A DNA stretch of 64,000 bases from Hyphomicrobiales bacterium (GTDB lineage Bacteria > Pseudomonadota > Alphaproteobacteria > Rhizobiales > Rhizobiaceae). Below are positions 1 to 9,535 of the stretch, piece by piece. Position numbers and translations under genes: made by a program. The stretch lies in the NCBI GenBank assembly GCA_002709005.1, contig PAPH01000021.1, positions 1-64,000 on the forward strand. The letters run 5' to 3'. Position 1 is the stretch's first letter. Every line of letters begins with the position of its first letter. A model generated the notes under the pieces. That model searched no databases, had not been told where the DNA came from, and saw nothing but the letters and a program-made list of their open reading frames with translations.

Positions 1-30
1 AAAAGGGCGACCTCCGGGTCGCCCTTTTTT
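1..30. terminator. Bidirectional intrinsic terminator
   Basis: A GC-rich stem (AAAAGGGCGAC pairing with GTCGCCCTTTT around the loop CTCCGG) is flanked by an A tract on the left and a T tract on the right, so it can end transcription from either side. The gene it serves to the left lies outside the window. Confidence 0.8.
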
Positions 31-424
31 CGTTTCGGCTCCCGGCTTCGCCTCTGTCATCAGGCGATTTTCATCAGACAAGAGAAATGCACGTGCCCAG
101 CAACATGCTGACACATCACAATAATCCTATACTAACCGACAATCGCAACCATTGAGTTCGTCCCACTTCTGGACAAGTGTCGTAAAAATTGTAAATGTCT
201 TGTTTCAACGGGCAATTTACCCAAATTTTTAGGGGCATTAATCGGAAAAATCTGACGGCCTTCCAACCAATACTGCTTAAAGTAGAGTTGGACATAAAGC
301 ACCTCACGCGTGCGCGGCACTTTGTTCACCATCCCGACTGACGATCGTCGGGCCGTGTCATCGAAATCGTCCGCGTGAGAAAGCAAAATCGCCGGGTTTT
401 TTCGATATTGCGGGGATCGGCAGA
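31..424. other. 394-bp intergenic region, no gene recognised
   Basis: The stretch is noticeably more AT-rich than its surroundings, especially around 130-300. Short reading frames exist on the minus strand but none has a convincing ribosome binding site or a recognisable product. It probably holds the promoter of the gene at 425. I see nothing else. Confidence 0.5.
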
Positions 425-871
425 ATGGGCTTGTTCAAGCTGTTCAGTTCCACAATGGCGGACAGGAACGGCTTGCCTGCGAATACGCTGTTGCAGCCCT
501 CACCTGATGTTCTTTCGCATTTCTTCCTGTCCGAGACCTGGACGCTGCATCTGAACACCGGAATATTCGATCTCGGGCCAATTGCGCGGGCGCGGCATTC
601 CATAAGTGAGACGGAACGCTGCGGATTGCTCACGCTGCTCCGCTGTTATCCCGCCGCCGACCGGCCGAAGGTCATGCAACTGTTCGAGGCGGCCTCCTCG
701 GAACCCGCCGCCTTCTGCTTCGCCACCGTTTCGCTGCACCCCGACCAGGGCGAGCAACCCTTTACCTGTGTCGGCGAAACCGCGAGTTTCGGCGCCGACG
801 GACAGGGCATCATCTCGGGCGTATTCATGTTCCCTCGCGTATCGGCCGGCAATTGCATAACGCCGCATTGA
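425..871 (+). CDS. Hypothetical small PAS-like protein
   Basis: The product is 148 residues with no signal peptide or membrane segment. It begins with about 45 variable residues, then a segment with the flavour of a PAS fold: a secondary-structure-rich core containing FCFATVSLHP near residue 97 and ending with GVFMFPRV. Short PAS-like proteins of this kind occur in Rhizobiales, but the resemblance is by eye only. The ATG at 425 follows a purine-rich stretch (GGGGATCGGCAGA) that could serve as a binding site. It stands alone upstream of doxX. Function is unknown; the PAS assignment is tentative, while the gene itself is fairly likely from length and codon use. Confidence 0.55.
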   Translation: MGLFKLFSSTMADRNGLPANTLLQPSPDVLSHFFLSETWTLHLNTGIFDLGPIARARHSISETERCGLLTLLRCYPAADRPKVMQLFEAASSEPAAFCFATVSLHPDQGEQPFTCVGETASFGADGQGIISGVFMFPRVSAGNCITPH

Positions 872-981
872 GGACCGCCCCGGGGGAAGCAGGAAAAGTG
901 AACAATCTGTCCAGAATTGTTCCACTTTCGTCACATCTCCGGCTCGCATAGATAATCTGCGACAACAACTGGAGAGACCCC

Positions 982-1362
982 ATGTCCAATTCCGTTCATA
1001 TCCTGCTCGGACGCATTCTGATGAGCATCATGTTCATCCTGTCCGGCTGGGGCAAACTGATGGCGCCGGCAGGCACCGCCGGCTATTTCGAAAGCGTCGG
1101 CCTTCCGCTGCCGCAGGTTACCGTCTGGGTCGTCATCGCTGTCGAGCTTCTCGGCGGCCTCGCTATCCTCCTCGGCTTCAAGACCCGCTATGCGGCCTAT
1201 CTTCTGGCCGCCTTCACTTTCGCGGCCGCGTTCATCGGCCACTACAACCCGGCCGACCAGATGCAGATGATCATGTTCATGAAGAACCTGGCAATCACCG
1301 GCGGCTTCCTGCTGCTCGCCGTCACCGGTGCCGGCTCGATCTCGATCGACGGCCGCCGTTAA
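982..1362 (+). CDS. DoxX family membrane protein
   Basis: A 126-residue integral membrane protein with four predicted hydrophobic helices. The first helix carries the family-typical stretch ILMSIMFILSGWGKL followed by a PAGTAGYFES loop; a later AIEL-like helix (VVIAVELLGGLAILLG) and the pair of C-terminal helices complete the DoxX fold. Family members are small inner-membrane proteins, some linked to redox stress or quinone pathways; a substrate cannot be told here. ATG 982 is preceded by GGAGAG at a normal distance. The gene is monocistronic and ends in a strong terminator shared with hisG. Confidence 0.9.
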   Translation: MSNSVHILLGRILMSIMFILSGWGKLMAPAGTAGYFESVGLPLPQVTVWVVIAVELLGGLAILLGFKTRYAAYLLAAFTFAAAFIGHYNPADQMQMIMFMKNLAITGGFLLLAVTGAGSISIDGRR

Positions 1363-1390
1363 GTCCAAATCCTCCCAGGACAAAGACGAG

Positions 1391-1421
1391 AAAACCGCGC
1401 CGGAAACGGCGCGGTTTTTTT
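1391..1421. terminator. Bidirectional terminator between doxX and hisG
   Basis: A perfect 10-bp stem (AACCGCGCCG / CGGCGCGGTT) with a GAAA tetraloop, followed by seven T residues on the plus strand and four on the minus strand. It separates the converging doxX and hisG. Confidence 0.9.
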
Positions 1422-1452
1422 CATGCGTGGAAGACGCCAACCGGAAGCCGGT

Positions 1453-2157
1453 TCAGGCGCCCGGAAGAACCGCGCGTACCTTCTCGGTGATTTCTCCAAC
1501 CACAGGGCTTCCCTCAAGCTCCGGCTTGCGGGCGCGCACCAGGCAGGCCTCGGATTCGAGCATCACGCCGTCGGACAGGATTCTGAGATGGTTGGCGCGC
1601 AGCGTGGAGCCGGTCGAGGTGATGTCGACGATGATGTCGGCCGCACCCGATGCGGGCGCCCCTTCGGTGGCGCCGAGGCTCTCGACGATCCGGTAAAGCT
1701 GGATGCCGTGGCCCCTGGAGAAGAAGGTGCGGGTCAGGCGGTGGTACTTGGTAGCGATCGCCAGCCGCCGGCCGTGACGGGCGCGGAAATCCGCGGCCAC
1801 GTCGCCGAGATCGGCCATCGTGGTGACGTCGAGCCAGATTTCGGGCACCGCGACGACGACCGACGCATGACCGAAGCCGAGCCGCGCCTCGAATGCCACC
1901 GCGCCATCGGCATCGGGCAGGCTCTCGCGCACGAGATCCTCACCGGTAATCCCGAAATCCACCGTCCCCGCCCCGAGTTCGCGGGCGATCTCGGAGGCAG
2001 AGAGAAAGGCGATCTCGATATCGTCGCGTCCCTCGACGCGGCCCCGATAGGAGCGGTCGTTACCGGTCTGAACGATGCCGAAGCCGGCGCGCGAGAAGAT
2101 GGCGATGGCATCGTCCTTCATCCGGCCCTTCGAAGGCAGTGCGATGGTGAGGGTCAT
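1453..2157 (-). CDS. hisG: ATP phosphoribosyltransferase, short form (HisG)
   Basis: The 234-residue product catalyses the first step of histidine synthesis, joining ATP and PRPP. The length fits the short HisG form, which lacks the C-terminal regulatory domain and works only with HisZ; hisZ is immediately upstream. It begins [13 protein letters not shown], the usual N-terminus, and carries the PRPP-binding segment [17 protein letters not shown] near residues 173-189. The ATG at 2157 overlaps the hisZ stop as ATGA, implying translational coupling. It is the last gene of the hisS-hisZ-hisG operon and ends before a bidirectional terminator. Confidence 0.97.
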   Translation of the reverse strand: MTLTIALPSKGRMKDDAIAIFSRAGFGIVQTGNDRSYRGRVEGRDDIEIAFLSASEIARELGAGTVDFGITGEDLVRESLPDADGAVAFEARLGFGHASVVVAVPEIWLDVTTMADLGDVAADFRARHGRRLAIATKYHRLTRTFFSRGHGIQLYRIVESLGATEGAPASGAADIIVDITSTGSTLRANHLRILSDGVMLESEACLVRARKPELEGSPVVGEITEKVRAVLPGA

Positions 2158-3296
2158 TCGCCTGGCTCCCCTGCGCCCGAAGCTGTGCGCAACGCCTCGA
2201 TGCGGTCGACCCAGAGCGAGAAGCCTACGGCGGGAATTTCCTCGCGCGCGCCGAGCAGCGTCATCATCCGGTCGTAGCGGCCGCCACCGGCGAGGACCGC
2301 TCCTTCGAGAGTGGAGGCAATCTCGAAGACGAGACCGGTGTAATAGTCGAGCGGACGGCCGAAAGCGGCGCGCCAGCGCATCACCGGCAGGTCGGCGCCG
2401 GAGGCCTCAATGCCCTCTACCCGGGCAGCGAAGAGATTGAGGGCCGAGCCGATCTCGAGATCGGCCGACGACGCGAAGCGTCTGAGTTCTGCCACCGCTT
2501 CGGAGAGCCGCGCATCGAGGGCGAGAAACGTCTTGAGTGCTGCGAAGGCCTTGTCGGAAAGCCGGGTCTTTTCGAGTTCGGTCTTCTCGACAAGCCGGGC
2601 GGCGATTTCCTCGGGCGAACGGCTGGCGTGGGTCGAGTAACCGGTCTCTTCCATCACCGATCCGATATGGGCGGCAATCGCCGACACGTCGCCGGCGACG
2701 ATCAGCTCCCCAAGATCGCTCTCCTCGACCGTGGCAGCCTGCGCGGAAGCGAGACTTTCGATCATGCGGCCCATTGCAGTCTCATCGCCAAAGGCGTGGA
2801 TCAGCCGCTTCTGCCAGCCCGCAGGCAGGCCGAGCCCGGCGACGACGGCCTCGAAGAGCGCCTGGTCGCCGATGGTAACGGACAGATACTCGGAGGGCAG
2901 AAGCTCGCGGAGCAATCCGGCCGCGTCCGAAATCGCGCGCGCATCCGCCTTCGCGATATCCGCTTCGCCGAGATCCTCGATGCCGGCCTGGTAGAACTCG
3001 TTGCCACCGACACGGCGCTGGCGGAACACCTGACCGAGATAGGAATAGCGGCGCGGTGTGCCGACCTGTCCGGCAATGTGGCCGAGGCAGACGGGAATGG
3101 TGAATTCAGGCCTCAGACACAGGCTGTCGCCATTCTCGTTTTCCGTCAGGTAGATCCGCCGCCGCAGGTCCTCGCCGGCCATGTCGAGGAACGGCTCGGC
3201 AGGCTGGATGACCGGGATTTCGGCACGCTCGGTGTCGCGCGCGGCCATGGCGGCGACGAGCTCGTCGGCGAAATCGGGCAGCTGCACGGCGGTCAC
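2154..3296 (-). CDS. hisZ: ATP phosphoribosyltransferase regulatory subunit (HisZ)
   Basis: The 380-residue protein is a paralogue of the class II histidyl-tRNA synthetase catalytic domain that has lost aminoacylation and instead activates the short HisG and mediates histidine feedback. Synthetase-like segments remain, including [26 protein letters not shown] and, near the end, GGGRYDRMM. It starts with GTG at 3296, 5 bp after the hisS stop, and its own stop overlaps the hisG start. Position between hisS and hisG, and dependence of short HisG on HisZ, make the call secure. Confidence 0.96.
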   Translation of the reverse strand: MTAVQLPDFADELVAAMAARDTERAEIPVIQPAEPFLDMAGEDLRRRIYLTENENGDSLCLRPEFTIPVCLGHIAGQVGTPRRYSYLGQVFRQRRVGGNEFYQAGIEDLGEADIAKADARAISDAAGLLRELLPSEYLSVTIGDQALFEAVVAGLGLPAGWQKRLIHAFGDETAMGRMIESLASAQAATVEESDLGELIVAGDVSAIAAHIGSVMEETGYSTHASRSPEEIAARLVEKTELEKTRLSDKAFAALKTFLALDARLSEAVAELRRFASSADLEIGSALNLFAARVEGIEASGADLPVMRWRAAFGRPLDYYTGLVFEIASTLEGAVLAGGGRYDRMMTLLGAREEIPAVGFSLWVDRIEALRTASGAGEPGE

Positions 3297-3301
3297 TGGT
3301 A

Positions 3302-4867
3302 TCAGGCTCCCGTGCCCAGAAGGCCGTGGCGCGCGAGCACGGAGCGGACCGCGGAGATCAGGTCGGCCTCGTTGACCAGTTCCTCACCGGCCTTGGCCTC
3401 GCGCCATTCGGTATTGTCGGTGATCGTTTCGGCGATCCTTTTGCCCTCGATCAGATCCTTGACGATGACCTTGCCCGCATCCTTCTCGTTGCCGCCCTGG
3501 ATGACGGCGACGGGCGAACCGCGGCGGTCGGCGTAACGGAGCTGCTTGGCGAAATCCTTCGGGTTGCCCTGGAAGAGCTCGACGGCAACCGTCGGACCAG
3601 TCGGCTGGCCGTCGGGGCCGAGCGGATTGAGCGCGCCGCGCAGCTTCTGCGCGATCTGCGCATAATCGCCGATGCGGTCGCGGTCCATGATGGTCACCAG
3701 CACGGGGCCCGAGGCAGCCTCCGTGTTGAGCTTGCCGAGGTTCTTGAGCGCGGTCATCAGGCGCGAAACCCCGATGGAGAACCCGGTCGCCGGCACCGGC
3801 TGGCCCATGAAGCGGGAGACGAGCCCATCGTAACGGCCACCGCCGCCGACCGAGCCGAACTGCACCGTCTGGCCCTTCTCGTTGGTCACGTCGAACAGCA
3901 ATTCGGCCTCGAAGACCGGGCCGGTGTAGTATTCGAGACCGCGAACGACCGAGGGGTCGATCTTGACTCGATCAGGGCCGTAACCAGATTTCACACACAT
4001 ATCTCGGATGAGATCGAGTTCGCTGAAACCTTCTACGAAACCACGCGATTCTTTGACACGTGCATCAATAGCCATCTCCGTGTCGCCTTCTACGAAGCGC
4101 TCGTTGGTTACGACCTTCAGTACAAAATCTGCTTCCGCATCATCCAGCCCCGCACCGGGCGTAAAATCGCCCTCACCTTCCCTGCCGCCGTCCCAGCGAC
4201 CTTCGCCGAGCAGCAGCTTGACGCCCTGGACACCGAACTTGTCGAGCTTGTCGATGGCGCGCAGCACCGTCAGTCGGCGGTTGGCGTTCTCGTCGCCGGC
4301 AAGGCCGATGGCTTCCATGACGCCGTCGAGGACCTTGCGGTTGTTGACGCGAATGACGTAGTCGCCGCGCTCGATGCCGAGCGCTTCCATCACGTCGGCC
4401 ATCATCATGCACATCTCGGCGTCGGCGGTCACACCCGGCGCGCCGGCGATATCGGCGTCGAACTGCATGAACTGGCGGAAGCGGCCGGGACCGGGCTTTT
4501 CGTTACGGAACACCCAGCCGGCGCGATAGGTGCGGTAGGGCAACTGGATGTCGTTGAAATTCTCGGCGATGTGACGGGCGAGCGGCGCGGTGAGATCGTA
4601 ACGCAGCGACAGCCACTGCTCGTCGTCATCCTGGAATGAGAAGACGCCTTCGTTGGGGCGATCCTGGTCCGGGAGGAACTTGCCGAGCGCGTCGGTATAT
4701 TCGACGAAGGGCGTCTCGATGGGCTCGAACCCGAAGCGCTCGTAGACGCGCTTGATCTTCGCCATCATTTCCTCGGTCGCGCGGATATCGCCGGGAGAAC
4801 GATCCGGAAAGCCGCGCGCAAGGCGCGCCTTCAGCTTCTGCGGCTTGTTTTTCTTCTTGTCGCTCAT
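3302..4867 (-). CDS. hisS: Histidyl-tRNA synthetase
   Basis: The 521-residue class II aminoacyl-tRNA synthetase charges tRNA-His. Visible motifs are the motif 2 region ([19 protein letters not shown], about residues 118-136), the histidine-specific [15 protein letters not shown] segment and the motif 3 region [13 protein letters not shown] lysine-rich start ([19 protein letters not shown]) leads into the catalytic domain. The alphaproteobacterial form is longer than the ~425-residue E. coli enzyme, so the length is normal. It is the first histidine gene of the minus-strand operon; a LysR gene on the same strand ends 51 bp upstream. Confidence 0.97.
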   Translation of the reverse strand: MSDKKKNKPQKLKARLARGFPDRSPGDIRATEEMMAKIKRVYERFGFEPIETPFVEYTDALGKFLPDQDRPNEGVFSFQDDDEQWLSLRYDLTAPLARHIAENFNDIQLPYRTYRAGWVFRNEKPGPGRFRQFMQFDADIAGAPGVTADAEMCMMMADVMEALGIERGDYVIRVNNRKVLDGVMEAIGLAGDENANRRLTVLRAIDKLDKFGVQGVKLLLGEGRWDGGREGEGDFTPGAGLDDAEADFVLKVVTNERFVEGDTEMAIDARVKESRGFVEGFSELDLIRDMCVKSGYGPDRVKIDPSVVRGLEYYTGPVFEAELLFDVTNEKGQTVQFGSVGGGGRYDGLVSRFMGQPVPATGFSIGVSRLMTALKNLGKLNTEAASGPVLVTIMDRDRIGDYAQIAQKLRGALNPLGPDGQPTGPTVAVELFQGNPKDFAKQLRYADRRGSPVAVIQGGNEKDAGKVIVKDLIEGKRIAETITDNTEWREAKAGEELVNEADLISAVRSVLARHGLLGTGA

Positions 4868-4918
4868 GGGAACGGACCCGTTCTGACCGTGTTGGCAATT
4901 GCGCGTCGTCTTAGGAGA

Positions 4919-5848
4919 TCATCGGACGGCGGGCAAGTCCGCGCGTCGATCAAGCGTGGCGGCCGACATCGAGAATTCGGCCAGTTTCCGGGCCGCGCGT
5001 CCCGGATCGCGGTCGCGATGGCGCAGCAGGGTGAAGGTTCGCGAGGGCAGCGCGACGTCCACGCGCACCAGAGTACCGGTCGCCAGGTGCGGCGCGGCGA
5101 CATGGCCGGAGACGGCCGTCGCGCAGAGACCGGAGCGTACCGCCGAAAGAACCGCCTCGTTTGAGGGAAGTTCGAGAGCGATGGCAAGGCGGCCGGTGTC
5201 GATGCCCTTGTCGGCAAGCGCATGCTCGAATTCGGACCGGGTGCCGGAGCCAGGCTCGCGCAGAACCCAGGCCGTGTCGGCCGCAAGCTGTTCCGGCGTG
5301 ATATCGTCCCGCCCCGCGAAGGAATGATCCGGTCCGACGACGATCATCAACTCATCCTCGACGAGCGCATCGACCCGAAGGACGGGATTTGCGATCTCCC
5401 CCTCGACATATCCCATCTCGGCAATGCCTTCGGCGACGGCCTCGGCAACCGTCGCCGTATTGCCGATCGTCAGCGACAATCTGATGCCGGGATATTCCGA
5501 GTGGAACCTCATGAGAACCGGCGGCAGCCAGTAGCTGGCGACCGTCTGGCTGGCGAAGAGAGATATCTCTCCACGCTGCAGATCGGCCAGTTCTCCGAGC
5601 ACGCGCTCGGCAGCGCGGGCACGGGCCAGCATGGGCCTCACCTCCTCGAGAAATATCCGCCCGGCGGCTGTCGGCGATATGCCGCGGCCGATGCGGTCGA
5701 AAAGGGGTACGCCATACGCCTCCTCAAGCCGGCGCACGGCGGCACTGACGGCCGAGGGCGTGAGTGCAAGCGCATCGGCGGCCCGGGTCAGATGCTGGCG
5801 CTCCGCCACCTCGGCGAAGATCGTCAGTTGTTCGAGAGTCATCTTCAT
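4919..5848 (-). CDS. LysR-family regulator divergent from yeiH
   Basis: A LysR-type transcriptional regulator of about 309 residues. The N-terminal winged helix-turn-helix reads LEQLTIFAEVAERQHLTRAA then ALTPSAVSAAVRRLE, followed by the substrate-binding domain with repeated GEISLFASQTV and later GIAEMGYVEGEI segments. Three in-frame ATGs (5854, 5848, 5842) are close together with no clear ribosome binding site, so the start is uncertain by a few codons. It is divergent from a YeiH-family exporter gene, a pairing seen elsewhere (YeiE/YeiH in enterics), so it probably controls that gene. Its effector is unknown. Confidence 0.9.
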   Translation of the reverse strand: MKMTLEQLTIFAEVAERQHLTRAADALALTPSAVSAAVRRLEEAYGVPLFDRIGRGISPTAAGRIFLEEVRPMLARARAAERVLGELADLQRGEISLFASQTVASYWLPPVLMRFHSEYPGIRLSLTIGNTATVAEAVAEGIAEMGYVEGEIANPVLRVDALVEDELMIVVGPDHSFAGRDDITPEQLAADTAWVLREPGSGTRSEFEHALADKGIDTGRLAIALELPSNEAVLSAVRSGLCATAVSGHVAAPHLATGTLVRVDVALPSRTFTLLRHRDRDPGRAARKLAEFSMSAATLDRRADLPAVR

Positions 5849-5874
5849 TCGCATAACACGAACGATACAGGAGA

Positions 5875-5902
5875 TATCATTCGATGGAAATCGATAATCA
5901 TC
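5875..5902. promoter_or_regulatory. Possible LysR operator between LysR gene and yeiH
   Basis: In the 96-bp divergent region an imperfect dyad built on CGAT-GGAA-ATCG with flanking ATT/AAT has the size and T-rich/A-rich arms of a LysR box. A run of nine G residues follows at 5915-5923. No experiment supports the site; it is placed where an autoregulated divergent operator would be expected. Confidence 0.3.
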
Positions 5903-5944
5903 CGTGGGACGAGTGGGGGGGGGTACCTTTTCACGGATATTCCG

Positions 5945-7003
5945 ATGACCACGCTCACCTCCCCGGCTCCCTCCCTGGCACACTCGCTCGTCCGGCGCTG
6001 CCGCACGGTCGCCCCCGGGCTTTTACTCGCGATCGTCGTCTCGCTTGCCGCCTATGGCGCCGAGATCATCGAGGAGCGGCTCCTGGGTGAGCGATATGTC
6101 GAGAACCTGGTTCTGGCGATTTTGATCGGCACCGCCATCAGGTCCGCCGGCCGGCTGCACCGCGCTTTCGAGCCCGGCATTCATTTCGCCGCGCATTTCG
6201 TGCTTGAGGTGGCCATCGTCCTTCTCGGCGCGACGATCAGCCTGCAGGCGCTGGAGGCTGCCGGCGGCAGGCTGATTTTCGGCATCGCCGGATCGGTCGT
6301 TCTGGCGATCCTTGTCAGCTACGGGCTCGGGCGGCTGTTCGGGCTTCACAGCAAGCTGGCGCTTCTGGTCGCATGCGGCAACTCCATTTGCGGCAACTCG
6401 GCGATCGCCGCCGCTGCTCCCGTCATCAGGGCGGACCCCGGCGACGTTGCCGCGGCAATCGCCTTCACCGCTGTTCTCGGCGTGATCGTGGTGCTAGCCC
6501 TGCCGCTCATCAATCTGATCGCCGGGCTCGATGCGGTAGCCTTCGGCGTTCTGTCGGGCATGACCGTCTATGCGGTGCCGCAAGTTCTGGCGGCGACGCA
6601 GAGCGGCGGGGCGCTTGCCGTTCAGACCGGCACGCTCGTCAAGCTGATCAGGGTGATGATGCTGGGACCGGTCATCTTCCTCCTCGGACTCATCGGACCG
6701 CAGCGCGAAGGTCGCCAGACGCCCGAGCGCTTCAAATGGCACAGGATGGTGCCGTGGTTCATCGTCGGCTTCGCGGCGATGATGGGTCTGCGTTTTTCAG
6801 GGGTTGTCAGCGAGGCGATGTCGACCGAACTGGGTGGAGCTTCCAATGTGCTGACGGTGGTCGCCATGGCCGGCCTGGGGCTCGACGTCAATGTCCGCGA
6901 TCTGGCTCATTCAGGGGGACGCGTGATCCTGACAGCCACGCTGTCCATCACGGTGCTCGCGCTTTTCGCCTTCGCCCTCATCGGCCTTCTGGGGTTTGGC
7001 TGA
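5945..7003 (+). CDS. YeiH-family putative sulfate exporter
   Basis: A 352-residue polytopic membrane protein with about ten hydrophobic helices. The family core is evident: LVLAILIGTAIRS, VAIVLLGATISLQ, the glycine- and asparagine-rich ACGNSICGNSAIAAAAPVI, and the downstream GMTVYAVPQVLAA and SNVLTVVAMAGLGLDVNV segments. Members of this UPF0324/YeiH family are proposed exporters of sulfate, sulfite or related small anions. I chose ATG 5945 because it precedes the family N-terminus; the ribosome binding site is weak, and the open frame continues upstream across the LysR gene without meaning. It is divergent from its likely LysR regulator. Confidence 0.88.
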   Translation: MTTLTSPAPSLAHSLVRRCRTVAPGLLLAIVVSLAAYGAEIIEERLLGERYVENLVLAILIGTAIRSAGRLHRAFEPGIHFAAHFVLEVAIVLLGATISLQALEAAGGRLIFGIAGSVVLAILVSYGLGRLFGLHSKLALLVACGNSICGNSAIAAAAPVIRADPGDVAAAIAFTAVLGVIVVLALPLINLIAGLDAVAFGVLSGMTVYAVPQVLAATQSGGALAVQTGTLVKLIRVMMLGPVIFLLGLIGPQREGRQTPERFKWHRMVPWFIVGFAAMMGLRFSGVVSEAMSTELGGASNVLTVVAMAGLGLDVNVRDLAHSGGRVILTATLSITVLALFAFALIGLLGFG

Positions 7004-7011
7004 GGGAGCAT

Positions 7012-7040
7012 AAAAAAGGGCGGTCAGCTGACCGCCCTTT
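7012..7040. terminator. Bidirectional terminator after yeiH
   Basis: A perfect palindromic stem GGGCGGTCAG/CTGACCGCCC with A6 on the left and T3 on the right. The longer T tract is on the minus strand, so it mainly serves the converging BA14K gene. Confidence 0.85.
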
Positions 7041-7065
7041 CCGCAATTCCTGTTCCCGCGTTCGA

Positions 7066-7500
7066 TCACCAGTAAGGCGAACGGCACTGCTGGCGCGGAC
7101 CGTGATAGGGCTGGAACGAATTGTCGTATTCGCGGTAGCTCCGGTAGCGGTTGTAGCACCACGACACATGTCGCGGGTTCACTCTGCCGGAACGAACGCG
7201 TCCTTCATTGGCGATAGCGCCGCCGATGATCGCGCCGAGAGCGAATGCGGCCGGAGGGAACCAGTAGCCGTTGTGATAGCGATAGCCGTGGCGACGGTGA
7301 CGATAGCCGCGATGGCCGTTGTAATATCCATGACCGTGATGACGGTAGAAGCCGCGGCGATGCCTGACATTCACCACGGGCGCCTGGGCCTGTTCGGACA
7401 CGGGGGGTTGCTGCGGCACGCGCGGCAGCGCCGATGCCGGCGAAAAGGAGGTGGCCACCATCGCGGCACCTGCCATTAAAGTGACGAGTGACTTATACAT
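7066..7500 (-). CDS. BA14K family protein
   Basis: A 144-residue exported protein. A signal peptide (MYKSLVTLMAGAAMVATS... cleaving near ASA-LP) is followed by a striking His/Tyr/Gly/Arg-rich region of about 40 residues (HRRGFYRHHGHGYYNGHRG), a hydrophobic stretch with a GAIIGGAIAN glycine helix, and the C-terminal BA14K core with HVSWCYNRYRSYREYDNSFQ and a final CRSPYW. The family was named for a Brucella antigen with lectin-like activity; members sit in the rhizobial envelope. Role here is inferred from family only. Confidence 0.88.
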   Translation of the reverse strand: MYKSLVTLMAGAAMVATSFSPASALPRVPQQPPVSEQAQAPVVNVRHRRGFYRHHGHGYYNGHRGYRHRRHGYRYHNGYWFPPAAFALGAIIGGAIANEGRVRSGRVNPRHVSWCYNRYRSYREYDNSFQPYHGPRQQCRSPYW

Positions 7501-7635
7501 TTGCGTTTCCTTCCTTGGACCTGAAACAAATGCCTTCGCTGCCCCAACGGCATACTAAATGAAACGTTCAGGAAGGCTACATGGTTCCCCAAGCAAAGCA
7601 CCCCGTTCACGCTTTCAATCCCTGCCGGGGTGCGT

Positions 7636-8301
7636 TCATTTCCGGACGGGTCGGCTAAAATTCGCCCTCGCTTCTTCAACTCTGGCCCGGCATTCGCAGC
7701 CTTCAATATGATCGTTGACGAGGCCCATGGCCTGCATGAAGGCGTAGACCGTCGTCGGGCCGACGAAACTCCAGCCCCGTTTCTTGAGGTCTTTCGAGAT
7801 TTTGGCCGAGATTTCGGTCGTCGGATTGGCCCGGAGCGTCGCGTAGTCCAACACCTGCGGACGATCGCCCGGTCCCGGCTCCCAACTCCAGAAATAGGCC
7901 GCGAGCGACCCGTATTCCCTCGCGAGCTCGATCGCCCTGCTGGCGTTGTTGATGGTCGAGACGATCTTGCCGCGATGGCGGATGATGCCGGCGTCATTGC
8001 CCAGCCGTTCTATATCCGCCTCGCCGAAGGCTGCCACCTTGTGAAAATCAAAGCCGGCGAAGGCCGCGCGGAAATTCTCCCGCTTGCGCAGGATCGTTAG
8101 CCAGGACAGCCCCGACTGAAATCCTTCCAGGCAGATTTTTTCGAACAGGCGAAAGTCGTCCTCGACCGGCAGTCCCCATTCATGGTCGTGATAGTGGATG
8201 TAGTCGGGCAGGTCGCCGGGCCAGAAACAACGCGTTACTCCGTCCGCTCCGGCAATGAGGCCGTCTGCGAGACGATCCGCGCGCCCATCGTGCTCCGCCA
8301 T
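7636..8301 (-). CDS. tag: DNA-3-methyladenine glycosylase I
   Basis: The 221-residue enzyme removes 3-methyladenine from alkylated DNA as the first step of base excision repair. Family hallmarks are the N-terminal RCFWPGD and YHDHEWGLPV (zinc-binding Cys and His plus the catalytic Glu region), the FQSGLSWLTILRKRENFR helix-hairpin region and the C-terminal NDHIEGCECR, which supplies the second His/Cys zinc pair. Start ATG 8301 is chosen over an upstream in-frame codon because AGGAGA lies six bases before it. It stands alone. Confidence 0.95.
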   Translation of the reverse strand: MAEHDGRADRLADGLIAGADGVTRCFWPGDLPDYIHYHDHEWGLPVEDDFRLFEKICLEGFQSGLSWLTILRKRENFRAAFAGFDFHKVAAFGEADIERLGNDAGIIRHRGKIVSTINNASRAIELAREYGSLAAYFWSWEPGPGDRPQVLDYATLRANPTTEISAKISKDLKKRGWSFVGPTTVYAFMQAMGLVNDHIEGCECRARVEEARANFSRPVRK

Positions 8302-8557
8302 GCAAATCTCCTGAAAATACTCTCGAAAACCCAAAGGTTAACCGGTTCGGCGGACGCGTCCACCCGATTAACAGCGCGCTAACCGCTTTTATCAAACCGC
8401 CGGTAACCCTACCGCAAGCTTTATCAGACCGGTCGCCATTTAGCGGCAGTGGATTCACCATTTGGTCGCCGATCGGAGTCAGGGTTCGGCTCAAGCGGGC
8501 GGCCCTTGTTCGATGGGATTTGCCCGGCCCGGTCCGTTTTGTTTGGAGTTCGGAACC

Positions 8558-9343
8558 ATGAAAAGCCTCGCATCCCTCGCCCTTGCCGGCATCATCGCCG
8601 CAATGGCCCATCCCGCAGCCGCAGGCGAACGCTATGGCCAGCGTCCTCCCGTCGTCCTCAGTCCCGATCTGTCCGCCCCCTGGGTGATGCAGCTCGGCGG
8701 GCGCTCCGCTCCACGCGGCGGCGTGGTCTATCGCCAGCAGCCGCAACAGGCGAAGCGCGTCCAGATGGGCTATCAGGCACGCCAGAACACCGTTTTCCGC
8801 AGCCAGCGACAGCGCGCCGCAACGGTTTCCTACGCCGCACCGAAGCCGCAGCAGCGACAACAGCAGCAAGCCGCCCCGCAGATCGATCCGCGCTTCCTGC
8901 CACAGGACGTGTCATACGACACCAGGGAAAAGCCCGGCACCATCGTCATCGACACCAATACCCGGCATCTTTATTACGTGCTTGGCAACGGAATGGCGCG
9001 CCGCTACGGCGTCGGCGTCGGCAAACCGGGTTTCGAGTGGGCCGGCACCCACAAGATCACCCGCAAGCGCGAATGGCCGGACTGGACGCCGCCAAAGGAA
9101 ATGATCGAACGCGTCCGCCTCAAGGAAGGCCGCATCCTGCCGACACACATGGAAGGCGGTCCCGCAAACCCGCTCGGCGCCCGCGCCATGTATCTGGGCT
9201 CCACGCTCTACCGCATCCACGGCACCAACCAGCCCTGGACCATCGGCCAGGCCGTCTCCTCGGGCTGCATCCGCATGCGCAACGAAGACGTGATGGACCT
9301 TTACGAACGCGCCAATGTCGGCGCGAAGGTGATCGTGATCTGA
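8558..9343 (+). CDS. Exported L,D-transpeptidase (YkuD)
   Basis: A 261-residue periplasmic enzyme that forms 3-3 peptidoglycan crosslinks or attaches proteins to peptidoglycan. The signal peptide (MKSLASLALAGIIAAMAHPAAAG) is followed by a ~90-residue Gln/Arg-rich linker and then a YkuD domain starting near PGTIVIDTNTRHLYYV. The catalytic signature is HGTNQPWTIG followed by SSGCIRM, with the nucleophilic cysteine. ATG 8558 has GGAG ten bases upstream and starts the signal peptide exactly. A second YkuD gene lies 192 bp downstream, so this is a tandem pair of paralogues with different linkers. Confidence 0.94.
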   Translation: MKSLASLALAGIIAAMAHPAAAGERYGQRPPVVLSPDLSAPWVMQLGGRSAPRGGVVYRQQPQQAKRVQMGYQARQNTVFRSQRQRAATVSYAAPKPQQRQQQQAAPQIDPRFLPQDVSYDTREKPGTIVIDTNTRHLYYVLGNGMARRYGVGVGKPGFEWAGTHKITRKREWPDWTPPKEMIERVRLKEGRILPTHMEGGPANPLGARAMYLGSTLYRIHGTNQPWTIGQAVSSGCIRMRNEDVMDLYERANVGAKVIVI

Positions 9344-9384
9344 CCCTCACAAGGGTCCCCGCCATTCGGTCGAATCCGCATCAC

Positions 9385-9416
9385 AAGGCCCGGCATTCTC
9401 TGCCGGGCCTTTTTTC
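9385..9416 (+). terminator. Terminator after first L,D-transpeptidase
   Basis: AAGGCCCGGCA and TGCCGGGCCTT pair around a TTCTC loop and run into a T6 tract. It separates the two transpeptidase genes into independent transcripts. Confidence 0.9.
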
Positions 9417-9535
9417 TTGCGCCTCCCCGAGATCCGGGCTGATCACAATTTTGTCATATTCGGCCCGCCGGCGGTTGATCGTCGGGGCATCGATGGTACT
9501 TTTCGGCGGGGTACAATTTAACTGGAGAATTTGCC

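Noticed and set aside
1423-2277. Open frame of 284 codons opposite hisG
   Set aside because: Composition is an antisense shadow of hisG with no domain and overlaps the terminator.
3326-4639. Open frame of 437 codons on the plus strand opposite hisS
   Set aside because: It is antisense to hisS, has no ribosome binding site and no recognisable domain; long antisense frames are common in GC-rich genes.
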